DNA from: Steroidobacter denitrificans | Lineage (GTDB): Bacteria > Pseudomonadota > Gammaproteobacteria > Steroidobacterales > Steroidobacteraceae | Direction of reading: 5' to 3' | Assembly: GCF_001579945.1 (NCBI RefSeq) | Contig: NZ_CP011971.1 | Location: forward strand, 682,001 to 746,000 | DNA length: 64,000 bases | In this document: positions 28,337 to 36,796 of the stretch, in pieces | Position numbering within the stretch: the first letter of the stretch is position 1 | Layout of the letters: the number at the start of each line of letters is the position of its first letter | Program-made: the position numbers and the translations under genes | Notes under the pieces: model-generated | The model's database searches: none | What the model saw: the letters and a program-made list of their open reading frames with translations, nothing else | Told to the model about the DNA's origin: nothing

Positions 28337-28843
28337 ATGCTGAGACTTCTGCAAACCTTCGTCGATATCGCACTGTGGCGTAAGGGACCTCAGGATCTGC
28401 CGGCTTCCACGGTGTTGGCGTCGATGGTGCTGTTCATGTACGTGGCCATCGAGTTCATCGGCGTGCAGATGTTCGATTTGAGCCTGCGCGCCGCGGTGGT
28501 CTTCATTGGTGTGGATGTGCTGATGATCAGCGGATGGCTATGGCTGGTCTTGGCGTTTTTCGGACGCCGCCAGCGATTCGTTCAGACCATCACTGCGACC
28601 CTGGGCGTAGGCGTGATGATCCTCATACTGGATATCACGGTGCGCGCACTGCAGATCGGGCTGGGTCTGGGCAATGACCTGGCGAGCAACTGGTTGTTGC
28701 TGCGATTTCTGATCATCGCGCTGGTCATGGGAAGGATTTTCATGCATGCACTGGACCGTGGCCTGATGACCGGGATGGCGCTCACCGTGGCGATCATCTA
28801 TTCGACCGAAGCGGTCGCCCAGATCATGCTCGGCGCCGTCTGA
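28337..28843 (+). CDS. Hypothetical four- to five-helix inner-membrane protein
   Basis: The 168-residue protein is mostly hydrophobic, with helices near residues 24-44, 49-72, 82-105, 118-138 and 142-165. The N terminus reads LLQTFVDIALWRKGPQDLP. I do not recognise the family. It ends 11 bp before mpl on the same strand and is probably co-transcribed with it. Confidence 0.75.
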   Translation: MLRLLQTFVDIALWRKGPQDLPASTVLASMVLFMYVAIEFIGVQMFDLSLRAAVVFIGVDVLMISGWLWLVLAFFGRRQRFVQTITATLGVGVMILILDITVRALQIGLGLGNDLASNWLLLRFLIIALVMGRIFMHALDRGLMTGMALTVAIIYSTEAVAQIMLGAV

Positions 28844-28854
28844 CAGGGATCGCG

Positions 28855-30243
28855 ATGCACATTCATATCCTCGGTATCTGCGGCACCTTCATGGGCGGCA
28901 TTGCAGCGTTGGCGCGCGCAGCCGGACATCGCGTGACAGGATCCGATAGCGGCGTCTATCCGCCTATGTCCGAGCAGTTGACCTCCCTGGGTATCGAGCT
29001 GATCGAGGGTTACGAGCCGGGGCAGCTTCGGCTCGCACCGGACATCGTGGTGGTCGGCAACGTCATGAGCCGTGGCAACACCTTGATCGAGGCGCTGCTG
29101 GAAAGCGGCATTCCCTACACCTCGGGACCGGATTGGCTGGCACGGCATGTACTCACGGGGCGGTGGACCCTGGCGGTTGCCGGTACGCATGGCAAGACCA
29201 CGACCGCCAGCGTGCTGACCTGGATACTGGAGCATGCGGGCCTGGACCCGGGTTTTCTCATCGGCGGGATTCCAGACAATTTTGCCGTATCGGCGCGTCT
29301 GGGCACGGGTGCTCCTTTCGTCGTGGAGGCCGACGAATACGATACCGCCTTCTTCGACAAGCGTGCCAAATTCGTGCACTACCGTCCGCGCACGGCCATT
29401 CTGAATAACCTCGAACATGATCATGCAGATATCTATCCGGACGTGGCCTCCATCCAATGGCAGTTCCAGCAGCTGTTACGGATGGTTCCACGCAACGGCC
29501 TGGTCGTCGCCAATGCCGCGGATGCGCATGTCATGGAAGTGATCGCCAAGGGTTGCTGGTCGCCTGTCGAGCATTTTGCCGGTGCTCCCCTCGAGCGGGA
29601 CGGAGCGCTGGAACACTGGCATGTGGCCGTGCCTGACGAAGGAGACTACACCCGCTTTGCGATCATGCGCGGCACGCATTGCGCCGGTACGGTGGACTGG
29701 GCCATGCCCGGCCGGCACAACGCCGAGAATGCGCTGGCCGCCATTTTGGCCGCACGTCATGCCGGCGTCGATATGGACGTGGCGATCGCGGCCCTGAAAT
29801 CCTTCAAGGGGGTCCGCCGCCGCATGGAAATCCGCGGTGTGGTTCGCGGCATTACCGTGTATGACGATTTTGCTCATCATCCCACGGCCGTTGCGGCTAC
29901 GATCGAGGCTCTGCGGCGACGTGTCGGATCGGCGCGTCTGGTGGCAGTCCTGGAGCCGCGCTCCAATACCATGAAGCTCGGTACGCATCGTGAGGCGCTG
30001 GCGGGTTCCCTGGAACTGGCGGACCGGGTGTGGTTGTATCAGGGGCCGAACGTGCAATGGGATGTTGCCGGGGCGGTGGCTCCCCTGGGAGAGCGGGCCA
30101 GAGTCGTGAAAAATAGCGGTGAACTGACCGATCTTCTGGTGAGCACGCTGGCGCCCGGGGATCATGTACTGATCATGTCGAACGGCGGCTTCGATGGAAT
30201 TCATGGTCGGTTGCTGGACCGTCTCGCCGACACATCCTCATGA
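28855..30243 (+). CDS. mpl: UDP-N-acetylmuramate:L-Ala-gamma-D-Glu-meso-DAP ligase
   Basis: Mpl attaches the recycled murein tripeptide to UDP-MurNAc, returning it to peptidoglycan synthesis. The 462-residue protein has the Mur-ligase layout: N-terminal HIHILGICGTFMGGIAALA, the ATP loop AGTHGKTTTASVLTWIL, VVEADEYDTAFFDKR and the C-terminal domain motif VYDDFAHHPTAV. The stop codon is followed at once by the next gene, suggesting an operon. Confidence 0.95.
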   Translation: MHIHILGICGTFMGGIAALARAAGHRVTGSDSGVYPPMSEQLTSLGIELIEGYEPGQLRLAPDIVVVGNVMSRGNTLIEALLESGIPYTSGPDWLARHVLTGRWTLAVAGTHGKTTTASVLTWILEHAGLDPGFLIGGIPDNFAVSARLGTGAPFVVEADEYDTAFFDKRAKFVHYRPRTAILNNLEHDHADIYPDVASIQWQFQQLLRMVPRNGLVVANAADAHVMEVIAKGCWSPVEHFAGAPLERDGALEHWHVAVPDEGDYTRFAIMRGTHCAGTVDWAMPGRHNAENALAAILAARHAGVDMDVAIAALKSFKGVRRRMEIRGVVRGITVYDDFAHHPTAVAATIEALRRRVGSARLVAVLEPRSNTMKLGTHREALAGSLELADRVWLYQGPNVQWDVAGAVAPLGERARVVKNSGELTDLLVSTLAPGDHVLIMSNGGFDGIHGRLLDRLADTSS

Positions 30244-30258
30244 TTGCCCTGGCTGGCA

Positions 30259-30834
30259 ATGACCGATAATTTGCCATTGTTTCCGCTGGGGGCCGTCCTG
30301 TTTCCTGGGGGGCTGATCAAACTACGGGTTTTCGAGCCGCGCTACCTTGCCATGGTCAGCCGCTGCCTGCGTGAAGACGCCGGATTCGGCGTGGTGCTGA
30401 TCCTTGCAGGCGTCGAGGCGGGCGGCCCGGTACGCACGGCGCAAGTGGGCACCCTGGCGCGGATCGCCGACTTCGAGCAACTCAGCGATGGTCTCCTGGG
30501 CATCACGGCGCAGGGCGGGCATCGTTTTCGTATCCTGTCGACGACGTGCCGCAGCGACGGGCTGAACACAGCGGTGGTGGAATGGCTGGATGAGACGGCG
30601 GCGCTATCGATACCGCCGGAGATGGCGGTCTTGGCCGAACTGGTGAGGCAGGCCGGCGTATCATCTGGCGATGCGCCTGGTGCTCCGCGCTACGACGATG
30701 CGAGCTGGGTGGGCATGCGCCTGGCGCAACTGTTGCCGCTCACGCTGCCGGAGCGCCAGCGCTGCCTGGAAATGAACGGCGCGCTCGAGCGCCTGCAGTT
30801 CCTGCGTGAGCGGCTGGATATCAGGCATCATTAG
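30259..30834 (+). CDS. LON-protease N-terminal (substrate-binding) domain protein
   Basis: This 191-residue stand-alone LON-N domain begins LPLFPLGAVLFPGGLIKLRV with FEPRYLAMV, the family hallmark. It lacks the ATPase and protease parts of Lon. The precise role of such proteins is not established. The ATG at 30259 was preferred to a TTG at 30244. It lies directly after mpl. Confidence 0.88.
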   Translation: MTDNLPLFPLGAVLFPGGLIKLRVFEPRYLAMVSRCLREDAGFGVVLILAGVEAGGPVRTAQVGTLARIADFEQLSDGLLGITAQGGHRFRILSTTCRSDGLNTAVVEWLDETAALSIPPEMAVLAELVRQAGVSSGDAPGAPRYDDASWVGMRLAQLLPLTLPERQRCLEMNGALERLQFLRERLDIRHH

Positions 30835-30905
30835 CCGCACGGACCCTTCGGGATGTCGCTTGAAGGGTGTCAGCGGCCGATGCAAAGGCGTTTGAGCACC
30901 TGTCC

Positions 30906-30961
30906 AAACCGCCCTGCTCGAAACCACCCTGGGTTATGCCCTGCCGCCCATGGGCGGCAGG
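30906..30961. repeat. Palindromic element C (short relative of the 31.47-kb element)
   Basis: The 27 nt at about 30914-30940 match the left flank of the element at 31453-31478 with only two differences (core CTGCTCGAAAC and ACCCTGGGTT). They are followed by a 22-nt perfect palindrome (30940-30961) without a loop. A 15-bp imperfect tandem repeat (30906-30935) lies within it. It lies between the stop codons of the LON-N gene and the CPBP gene. Confidence 0.7.
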
Positions 30962-30986
30962 CAGGTCACCGGACGGCCGAGGACCG

Positions 30987-32021
30987 TCACGAAGCCGCGG
31001 CCCGGGGGCGGGTCAGCGCAACCGCAAGGGCGATGAGCGCGAACCATGCGAGGGCGGCCCAGCCGATCACGCCGTCATAGCTGCCGACGAGGGCGGAGAA
31101 GCGGGTTTCCTCGAGCGTCGTATCGGCGCGCAGCACGGCAATGACACAGACCCCGGCCGCGTGCAGACCGATGCAGGCGCCAATGGCTCCCGTGCGCCAG
31201 CGCACCAGCGCCAGCAGAATGCCCAGCATCGTCAGCGCAAGAAAGGAGTCGATGAAGGTCAGCGGATCCGCATAGTGCTCGAACAGCTGGCCCAGGACGG
31301 TGAATCCATGCAACCAGGAAACCTCGTCATTCGGGATGCGCAGCTTGCCGCCCAGGAAATGCAGGAACGCATACAGCAGGCTGGGTGCGAGGATCGCAGC
31401 GACGATGCCGGAGCCGCGCGCCGCTGCGTTGGCGGATCGAGTGCTGCTCTGCTCGAAACTACCCTGGGTTGTGCCGTCCCGCTCATGGGTTTTGCCTGCC
31501 GCGCCTTCGGATTCACGGCAGGCAAAACCCATGAGCGGGACGGCATGGCGGTCGTCTGGCGATTCTCCGATATTGCCGCCGGGCGACAGGGCCGTGAACA
31601 GAATGCCGCGAAAGAAGGTTTCCTCGATCAGCGCCACGATCAGCCCTGAAACGATGCCGCCTGCGATCAGCGCCGGCAGTGTCTGCGCGAAGCCCTCCTT
31701 CAGCGTCCGCACCTCGAGTCCGAGCAGCAATGCGACCAGCGGCGCCATCAGTACGACGCCGCCCAGCCACCCGATCGCCAACTGGCCCATGAATTCGCGC
31801 CGAGGCAGGCCGTAGCCCATCGCCGTGCGATTGGCCAGTCCCAACCGGCGTGTCAGCATCACCAGACCGATCAGTGCGAACAGCATCGCCAGCCGGTTCA
31901 TGACTCGATGGACGGGCTCGACGGAAATGGTGCCGACCAGGAGCCATGCCGGATAGGTGAGGGCCGCGGCTAGAATCAGGGATGCGGTGAGCAGGACTAC
32001 GAACAGGAGGAATGTGCGCAT
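30987..32021 (-). CDS. CPBP-family intramembrane metalloprotease with in-frame palindromic insertion
   Basis: This multi-pass membrane protein (344 residues) belongs to the CPBP (Abi/CAAX-like) family. The catalytic pair Glu133-Glu134 lies in ALIEETFFRGILF, and the second motif LLYAFLHFLGG has His221. A third motif, CIGLHAAG, follows near residue 287. Between the first two motifs this protein has about 50 extra hydrophilic residues (about 149-203). Residues 159-184 of these are encoded by a perfect palindrome (31472-31545). The insertion keeps the frame, so the protein may still fold. The ATG at 32021 starts at the first membrane helix. The substrate is unknown. Confidence 0.82.
   Translation of the reverse strand: MRTFLLFVVLLTASLILAAALTYPAWLLVGTISVEPVHRVMNRLAMLFALIGLVMLTRRLGLANRTAMGYGLPRREFMGQLAIGWLGGVVLMAPLVALLLGLEVRTLKEGFAQTLPALIAGGIVSGLIVALIEETFFRGILFTALSPGGNIGESPDDRHAVPLMGFACRESEGAAGKTHERDGTTQGSFEQSSTRSANAAARGSGIVAAILAPSLLYAFLHFLGGKLRIPNDEVSWLHGFTVLGQLFEHYADPLTFIDSFLALTMLGILLALVRWRTGAIGACIGLHAAGVCVIAVLRADTTLEETRFSALVGSYDGVIGWAALAWFALIALAVALTRPRAAAS
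31472..31545. repeat. Palindromic element A, 30-bp perfect arms, inside the CPBP gene
   Basis: The arms 31472-31501 and 31516-31545 are perfectly complementary over 30 bp with a 14-nt loop. The outer 17 nt (TGCCGTCCCGCTCATGG) and the loop core GCCTTCGGATT are shared with element B at 47308-47384, but the inner stem sequence is not. It is translated on the minus strand as part of the protease. Confidence 0.95.
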
Positions 32022-32388
32022 GTGGCGACCGGGATTTCTTGTTGGAATTCCTTGAAAGTCACGGCGGCTTGCCGCGTCCGGCGCCCGCAGGGCCGGAGGC
32101 CGCATGCGACCGGCTCGACGGTGAAAACCCTAGCATGAATCAGCGCGGTCCGCGCCAGGCGCTCGTTCATGGTCTCGATCGGGGTAAATGAAAGCCCTCC
32201 ATCCGGACGTGTCACTCGTTAAAATGGTCGGCACAGCGCTTTGCTGCCCCAATTTTGTGGCGTTCTTCGTGGAGTGCCGCGCTGATCCATGGTTTGATGG
32301 GCTTCATGCTTCGACAGAACAGAGTTGACGGAAATTCGTCATCTATGGCTCCTGCGCCAGGACGACCGTCTTGAGCGGGGGCAGTTGA
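32022..32388. other. Divergent intergenic region
   Basis: About 370 bp lie between the CPBP protease (leftward) and the GT7-like gene (rightward). No coding frame here looks real and no clear promoter pair stands out. Several short GC-rich inverted repeats are present without T runs. Confidence 0.45.
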
Positions 32389-33282
32389 GTGCCGCAGAGT
32401 ACGCTGTCGGCAGCGCAGCGCTGGTTCAATCGGCTGTGGCCGAGTACGCGCCTGGGACACGACCCTCTGGGCGACTGGTGCGTGCAAGGACGCTACGTCC
32501 CCGTCAGCATCGCGAATTGGAAGCTGACGTTCATGATGCGCCGCCGGGTGCTCGAATGCCGCGTGGCGCAACCGCTTTCGTTCACATCCACCCAGCGGCT
32601 GACAATCGTCATCCCGTTTCGCGACCGGGAAACCCATCTGCGTCAATTGCTGCCGATACTGGTACCCATGCTGCGCGAACAGGGTATTCGCTACCGGATC
32701 GTCGTGGTCGAGCAGGAGCGCGGGCAACTGTTCAATCGAGGCAGGCTCATCAACGCCGGGATACGTTTCACGGCCGAGGCAACCGATTATTATTGCCTGC
32801 ACGACGTGGACGCGCTGCCCCTGGTCGCGAACTACGCCTGTCCTTCCCAGCCGCTGCGTCTGGTCAGATGGATTGCCGATCACCGGGCGGATCCGCCTGC
32901 CGATGCTCAGCGATCGCAACATTATTTCTCCGGTGCGGTGTCCATCCGCAAGGATCAGGTATTCGCGGCCAACGGCTATTCGAACGATTACTGGGGATGG
33001 GGCGGGGAAGACGACGATTTCTTTTTTCGTCTGCTGCTGCAGGGGATGTTGTGCTACTACGACACGCAGGGACGATTTCTCGACCTGCCCAATCCAGCGC
33101 ACCAGCAGGTGCGCAGAGATGCTCGGACCGTACCGTCCCATTGGAAGCATAACCGCCGGCGTCGCAGTCGCCTGGTGCGAGGATTGTTGGATCCCGCCCA
33201 GGATGGGCTGAGCACGCTACGCTATGAAGTCATCGATCATCGGGGTCATGGCGATCACGAAAGGCTACGCGTTCGCTGGTAG
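32389..33282 (+). CDS. Beta-1,4-galactosyltransferase-like glycosyltransferase (GT7)
   Basis: This 297-residue enzyme has the GT7 motifs known best from animal beta-4-galactosyltransferases. They are TIVIPFRDRETHLRQLLP, FNRGRLINAGI, the metal-site HDVDALPL and the acceptor/catalytic motif GYSNDYWGWGGEDDDFFFR. It should transfer a galactose-type residue from a UDP-sugar. There is no membrane anchor or signal, so it is probably cytoplasmic, acting on a lipid-linked glycan or LPS. The start is a GTG at 32389 with a G-rich ribosome binding site (GCGGGGGCAG). Genes for FkbM, Wzi and a GT32-like enzyme follow. Confidence 0.85.
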   Translation: MPQSTLSAAQRWFNRLWPSTRLGHDPLGDWCVQGRYVPVSIANWKLTFMMRRRVLECRVAQPLSFTSTQRLTIVIPFRDRETHLRQLLPILVPMLREQGIRYRIVVVEQERGQLFNRGRLINAGIRFTAEATDYYCLHDVDALPLVANYACPSQPLRLVRWIADHRADPPADAQRSQHYFSGAVSIRKDQVFAANGYSNDYWGWGGEDDDFFFRLLLQGMLCYYDTQGRFLDLPNPAHQQVRRDARTVPSHWKHNRRRRSRLVRGLLDPAQDGLSTLRYEVIDHRGHGDHERLRVRW

Positions 33283-33288
33283 GATCCT

Positions 33289-33975
33289 TCAGGAAGGCCG
33301 CCAGGCAATGGTATCGATGCCTTCCGCGGCGACACGGTAGCCGTTTGCGGCGAATCGCGCAGCGTGCGCCGCTCGCTCGACGCCGGTCATGTTCTTGTGC
33401 TCGAACTTGACGAGGGTGGGAAGGAATCGGGCGAAGTCGATCATGTGCAGGATGGCGGAATCGTAACCCTCGGTATCGATCTGCAATAGGACTGCGTCCA
33501 GCATTCCGGTACGCTCGAGCAGTTCCATCAGCGGTACGCAGTGCACCTCTTCCTCGATCACATCGGCCGGCCGAATGCCGTGTCTGATCAGATGGTCGCG
33601 ATCGAACGAGGCGATACCATTGGCCCAGCCCGGATAACGCGGCATCGCCGAAGGGGCGACGCGAAAGATCGGCAATACGCCGGCTGTCGTGTGAATGGCC
33701 CGATTGACAGGCACGATTTGCGGGTAATCGGCATAATTCATCCGCAACCGCCCGAACATGTCGGGCAAGGGTTCGACCACGATGCCGGCGCACGAATGTT
33801 CCGTTACGAATGAATACAGCCCATCGAAACGCACGCCGTCGTTGGCGCCGATCTGTACGAACTTGAGCCCTTGTGGTGCGCCGCGCACCAGCGTATCGAG
33901 CTGGCGTTGAAACCGGGAGATACGCTCGATGCGGTAGCCGGCCGGGCGCAGCAGACGATTCAGCAGCTTTCTCAT
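33289..33975 (-). CDS. FkbM-family methyltransferase
   Basis: This 228-residue SAM-dependent methyltransferase has the FkbM pattern: LKFVQIGANDGVRFDGLY, GIVVEPLPDMFGRLRMNY, VLLQIDTEGYDSAILHMIDF and LVKFEHKNM. Such enzymes often O-methylate sugars in surface glycans. It is convergent with the GT7-like gene and divergent from wzi, with only 18 bp between the two starts. Confidence 0.9.
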   Translation of the reverse strand: MRKLLNRLLRPAGYRIERISRFQRQLDTLVRGAPQGLKFVQIGANDGVRFDGLYSFVTEHSCAGIVVEPLPDMFGRLRMNYADYPQIVPVNRAIHTTAGVLPIFRVAPSAMPRYPGWANGIASFDRDHLIRHGIRPADVIEEEVHCVPLMELLERTGMLDAVLLQIDTEGYDSAILHMIDFARFLPTLVKFEHKNMTGVERAAHAARFAANGYRVAAEGIDTIAWRPS

Positions 33976-33993
33976 GGCTTTTGGTAACTGATC

Positions 33994-35976
33994 ATGAAGG
34001 GTAGGTTCTTGAACGGAAGGATACCGCGCATCTTGATCGTTTCGTTGCTCGTTCTCGTGGCGCAGCCTCCCGGCTGGGCCCGGGGCGTCAGCCCCTATCT
34101 GCCGCTCAATCTTTCGCCGGAGATTGAACGGCAGATCGAGCGGGTATTGATCCTCGCCGACAAGTCGGTAATGTCTCGTCCCATTCCTGCGGCGGTGGTG
34201 CTCGACGCGTTGCCCGCCGCTTGTCGTGTCGATGAAGTGCTGTGTCGCCGCGTTCGGCGCTACCTAGACCGCTACATGCAGCAGGCCGGGATTTCGCAGG
34301 CGAGCGCAGAGATTGCCGCGACCGATGGCGTGGCGACACCGTTGCCAAACCGGCGTGGCCTGCTCAGCGACAGCGCCTGGCAGGTATCCGCGCAAGCCTA
34401 TTGGCAGCCCCGCGATCATGTGCTGTTGAACCTGGGTGGCGTGGCTCATGAAGACGACGCCACGCCCACCGGCTCGATACTGAGCCTCGGCTTCGATTTC
34501 GCGCAACTCGACATCGGCTATCGCGATCATTGGTTCTCGCCCTTTGCGCATGGCGCAATGATCATCAGTACGCAGGCGCGCACCCTGCCGTCCGTGACCT
34601 TGTCGAACTATCGCCCGATCAGCCGATTGGGGTTGCAGTACGAGGTATTCCTGGCGGAAATGGCGCATTCCGACCGGATTCGATTCGAAGACGGTTTCAC
34701 GGCCGGCAACCCCCGGCTGGCGGGACTGCGATTTTCCATCGAGCCTGCGGCCGGCTGGTCGCTGGGCGCGAACCGCATGATGCAGTTCGGTGGCGGCGCG
34801 CGCGGTGGCCGGTCCGTCGGCGATTTCTTCGACGCCTTGTTCAAGCCGCACCAGAACGACAACCGCAGTGACACCTTGAGCCAGGAACAGGAGTTCGGCA
34901 ATCAGGTGGCGGCCTGGACCAGCCGGTTCATCTTCCCGGGATCGATTCCGTTCACCGTCTATCTGGAATATGCCGGCGAAGACAACTCATATGGAGGCGA
35001 TTTCCGGCTGGGTAACGCGGCATTGTCGATGGGTATCACATTTCCCCGGTTGTGGCGTCGGTTCGATTTGTCCTATGAGACGTCGGAATGGCAGAACGGT
35101 TGGTACGTGCATGGCATTTATGCCGATGGTCTGACGGAGGACGGACGCGTGCTGGGGCATTGGGGTGCTGATGCACGCGCTCCAGGCGATGCCGTCGGCG
35201 CACAGTCGCACATGCTGCGCCTGGGTTGGGAGCCGCGTTTCGGCGGCCTGATGCAGCTGCGAATGCGTACCATTGCCAACGAGTCCTACGGCAGCGTCGA
35301 TTACGAACGCGGCTATGAGGCGGGCTTGAGTTACAGCCGTACGCTGCGGGGCTTGACGGCGGGCGCGGAGATCCTGGCGGGACGCGACGTCTTTGGCGAC
35401 GACTACGGCCGGCTGGCGGGATTCGTCCGCTTCGGTGATGAATGGGCCGACGGCGGGAGTGCCGCCTGGCTGGATGACGTCAGCCGTCCGCGGGGCGCGG
35501 AATTGTTCGTCGATGCGGGAGTCAACCTCAGTCGAGCGACGATCTTCCCCGGGGACGGTAGTCCGCGGCACACGACATCGGATGAAGTCGCGCCGCATAT
35601 CGGGCTCGGTGCGCGCCGCGCCGTCTCGGATCGCAGTGATCTGGGCGTGCGAGTGGAGTTCGATCGTATCGACGGTGAGGCGTTGCTGGCGGTCCGGGCG
35701 TTGGACTACCGCTATCGTTTCCGCAATCCGCTGGCGTTTTCATTGTTCATCGGCGCGGCGCGCTATGAGCTGGCGACTCCGGCCTACGGCTATTACCTGG
35801 GTGCCGGCGTGCAATGGCGGGACATCCTGCCGCAATTCGATTTGGGCCTGGACTGGCGTTATGCCGACAAGGTAGCGCGAGACAAGCTGCTGGCCTCGGA
35901 TCCGGCCATCGATCCCAGGCCGGACATCTTCTATGACATCAGCGGCTGGAGTTTGTCCCTGAGTCGTCGCTTCTGA
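33994..35976 (+). CDS. Wzi-family capsule assembly outer-membrane protein
   Basis: The 660-residue protein has a signal peptide (RILIVSLLVLVAQPPGWARG), a helical periplasmic part (about 40-100) and a long beta-barrel domain. The segments QLDIGYRDHWFSPF and GNPRLAGLRFSIEPAAG resemble the Wzi family, which holds capsule polysaccharide at the cell surface. The C-terminal strand ends in Phe (LSLSRRF), as usual for barrel insertion. Its 3' end overlaps the convergent glycosyltransferase gene by 38 bp. No wza/wzc/wzx genes are in the window. Confidence 0.87.
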   Translation: MKGRFLNGRIPRILIVSLLVLVAQPPGWARGVSPYLPLNLSPEIERQIERVLILADKSVMSRPIPAAVVLDALPAACRVDEVLCRRVRRYLDRYMQQAGISQASAEIAATDGVATPLPNRRGLLSDSAWQVSAQAYWQPRDHVLLNLGGVAHEDDATPTGSILSLGFDFAQLDIGYRDHWFSPFAHGAMIISTQARTLPSVTLSNYRPISRLGLQYEVFLAEMAHSDRIRFEDGFTAGNPRLAGLRFSIEPAAGWSLGANRMMQFGGGARGGRSVGDFFDALFKPHQNDNRSDTLSQEQEFGNQVAAWTSRFIFPGSIPFTVYLEYAGEDNSYGGDFRLGNAALSMGITFPRLWRRFDLSYETSEWQNGWYVHGIYADGLTEDGRVLGHWGADARAPGDAVGAQSHMLRLGWEPRFGGLMQLRMRTIANESYGSVDYERGYEAGLSYSRTLRGLTAGAEILAGRDVFGDDYGRLAGFVRFGDEWADGGSAAWLDDVSRPRGAELFVDAGVNLSRATIFPGDGSPRHTTSDEVAPHIGLGARRAVSDRSDLGVRVEFDRIDGEALLAVRALDYRYRFRNPLAFSLFIGAARYELATPAYGYYLGAGVQWRDILPQFDLGLDWRYADKVARDKLLASDPAIDPRPDIFYDISGWSLSLSRRF

Positions 35977-36796
35977 GATATCGTGCGCATAGTCGCTCGA
36001 ATAGCGAGTCGCCGGGGAAGGGTGCATTCTTGTCGAAACCGCGTGCTCGGCGCGTCATCTCATTCCACAAATGAAGCGCAGAACTCGCTTGCGTCAGCAT
36101 CGGGTTGTCTCGCAGGCTGTCGTCGAAGATCGTGTGCCAGTTCTGATAATGCACCGGATAGAAGTGCCAGAAGGGCAAGGCCAGATTTTCGTACCCTAGA
36201 TGACGTACGGCATGCGTGAAACCACGCGGGCCGAATTCTCCCCAACGAATGTGCGGGCGAGTGTCGCCGGGCCGCAGGCGCCGCAGCAGCTTGCGACGTT
36301 TCATGCGTCCGCTGTCGTACGATAGCCAGCGGTTGGGATGATCCCAGCACTCGAGCATCCAGGCCGCGAGCTCGTGGCCGGCGGGCAGCCCGAGTACGGC
36401 CACGTTGATCGTCGTCAGAGTCTCCCAGGCGAACAGCTCCGCTCGCCCATAGTTCAATGGCTTGAGGCAGACGACGTCCGTATCGGCCCAGATGCCGCCC
36501 TGACGGTACAGCAGCCGGAAGCGGAACCAGTCCGCGAACGCCGCCACCGAGTTGTGGCGTTTGTCGCGAAACAGGTATTTTTGCGCCAGGGTCTCGGCGG
36601 CATCGACGAGCGTCACTCCGGGCGGCACGTTCTTCGGTGGTTCGTACGTATGCAGCAGCAGCGTATGCCCATTCGCCATGAACGAGTTCATGCACAGGCG
36701 CTCCAGGCGCGAAAGCCATGAGCCATGCCAGAACATGTGCACCGCCGGCAGTTTCTCGCGGGGTGTCGTCTGAGCGGCCATCGATGAGGCGCTCAT
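35939..36796 (-). CDS. GT32-like glycosyltransferase (DXD sugar-binding family)
   Basis: This 285-residue enzyme has the DXD-containing segment LLYRQGGIWADTDVVCLKPL typical of GT32 and alpha-1,4-galactosyltransferase-like proteins. AFADWFRFRLL precedes it and MFWHGSWLSRLERLC lies at the N terminus. It should use a nucleotide sugar and Mn2+. The ATG at 36796 overlaps the stop codon of the preceding methyltransferase gene as ATGA, which fixes the start. Donor and acceptor are unknown; the context implies surface glycan synthesis. Confidence 0.85.
   Translation of the reverse strand: MSASSMAAQTTPREKLPAVHMFWHGSWLSRLERLCMNSFMANGHTLLLHTYEPPKNVPPGVTLVDAAETLAQKYLFRDKRHNSVAAFADWFRFRLLYRQGGIWADTDVVCLKPLNYGRAELFAWETLTTINVAVLGLPAGHELAAWMLECWDHPNRWLSYDSGRMKRRKLLRRLRPGDTRPHIRWGEFGPRGFTHAVRHLGYENLALPFWHFYPVHYQNWHTIFDDSLRDNPMLTQASSALHLWNEMTRRARGFDKNAPFPGDSLFERLCARYLRSDDSGTNSSR

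Noticed and set aside
30867-31649. 260-residue plus-strand frame across elements C and A
   Set aside because: It is antisense to the CPBP protease; openness in many frames reflects base composition and the palindromes.
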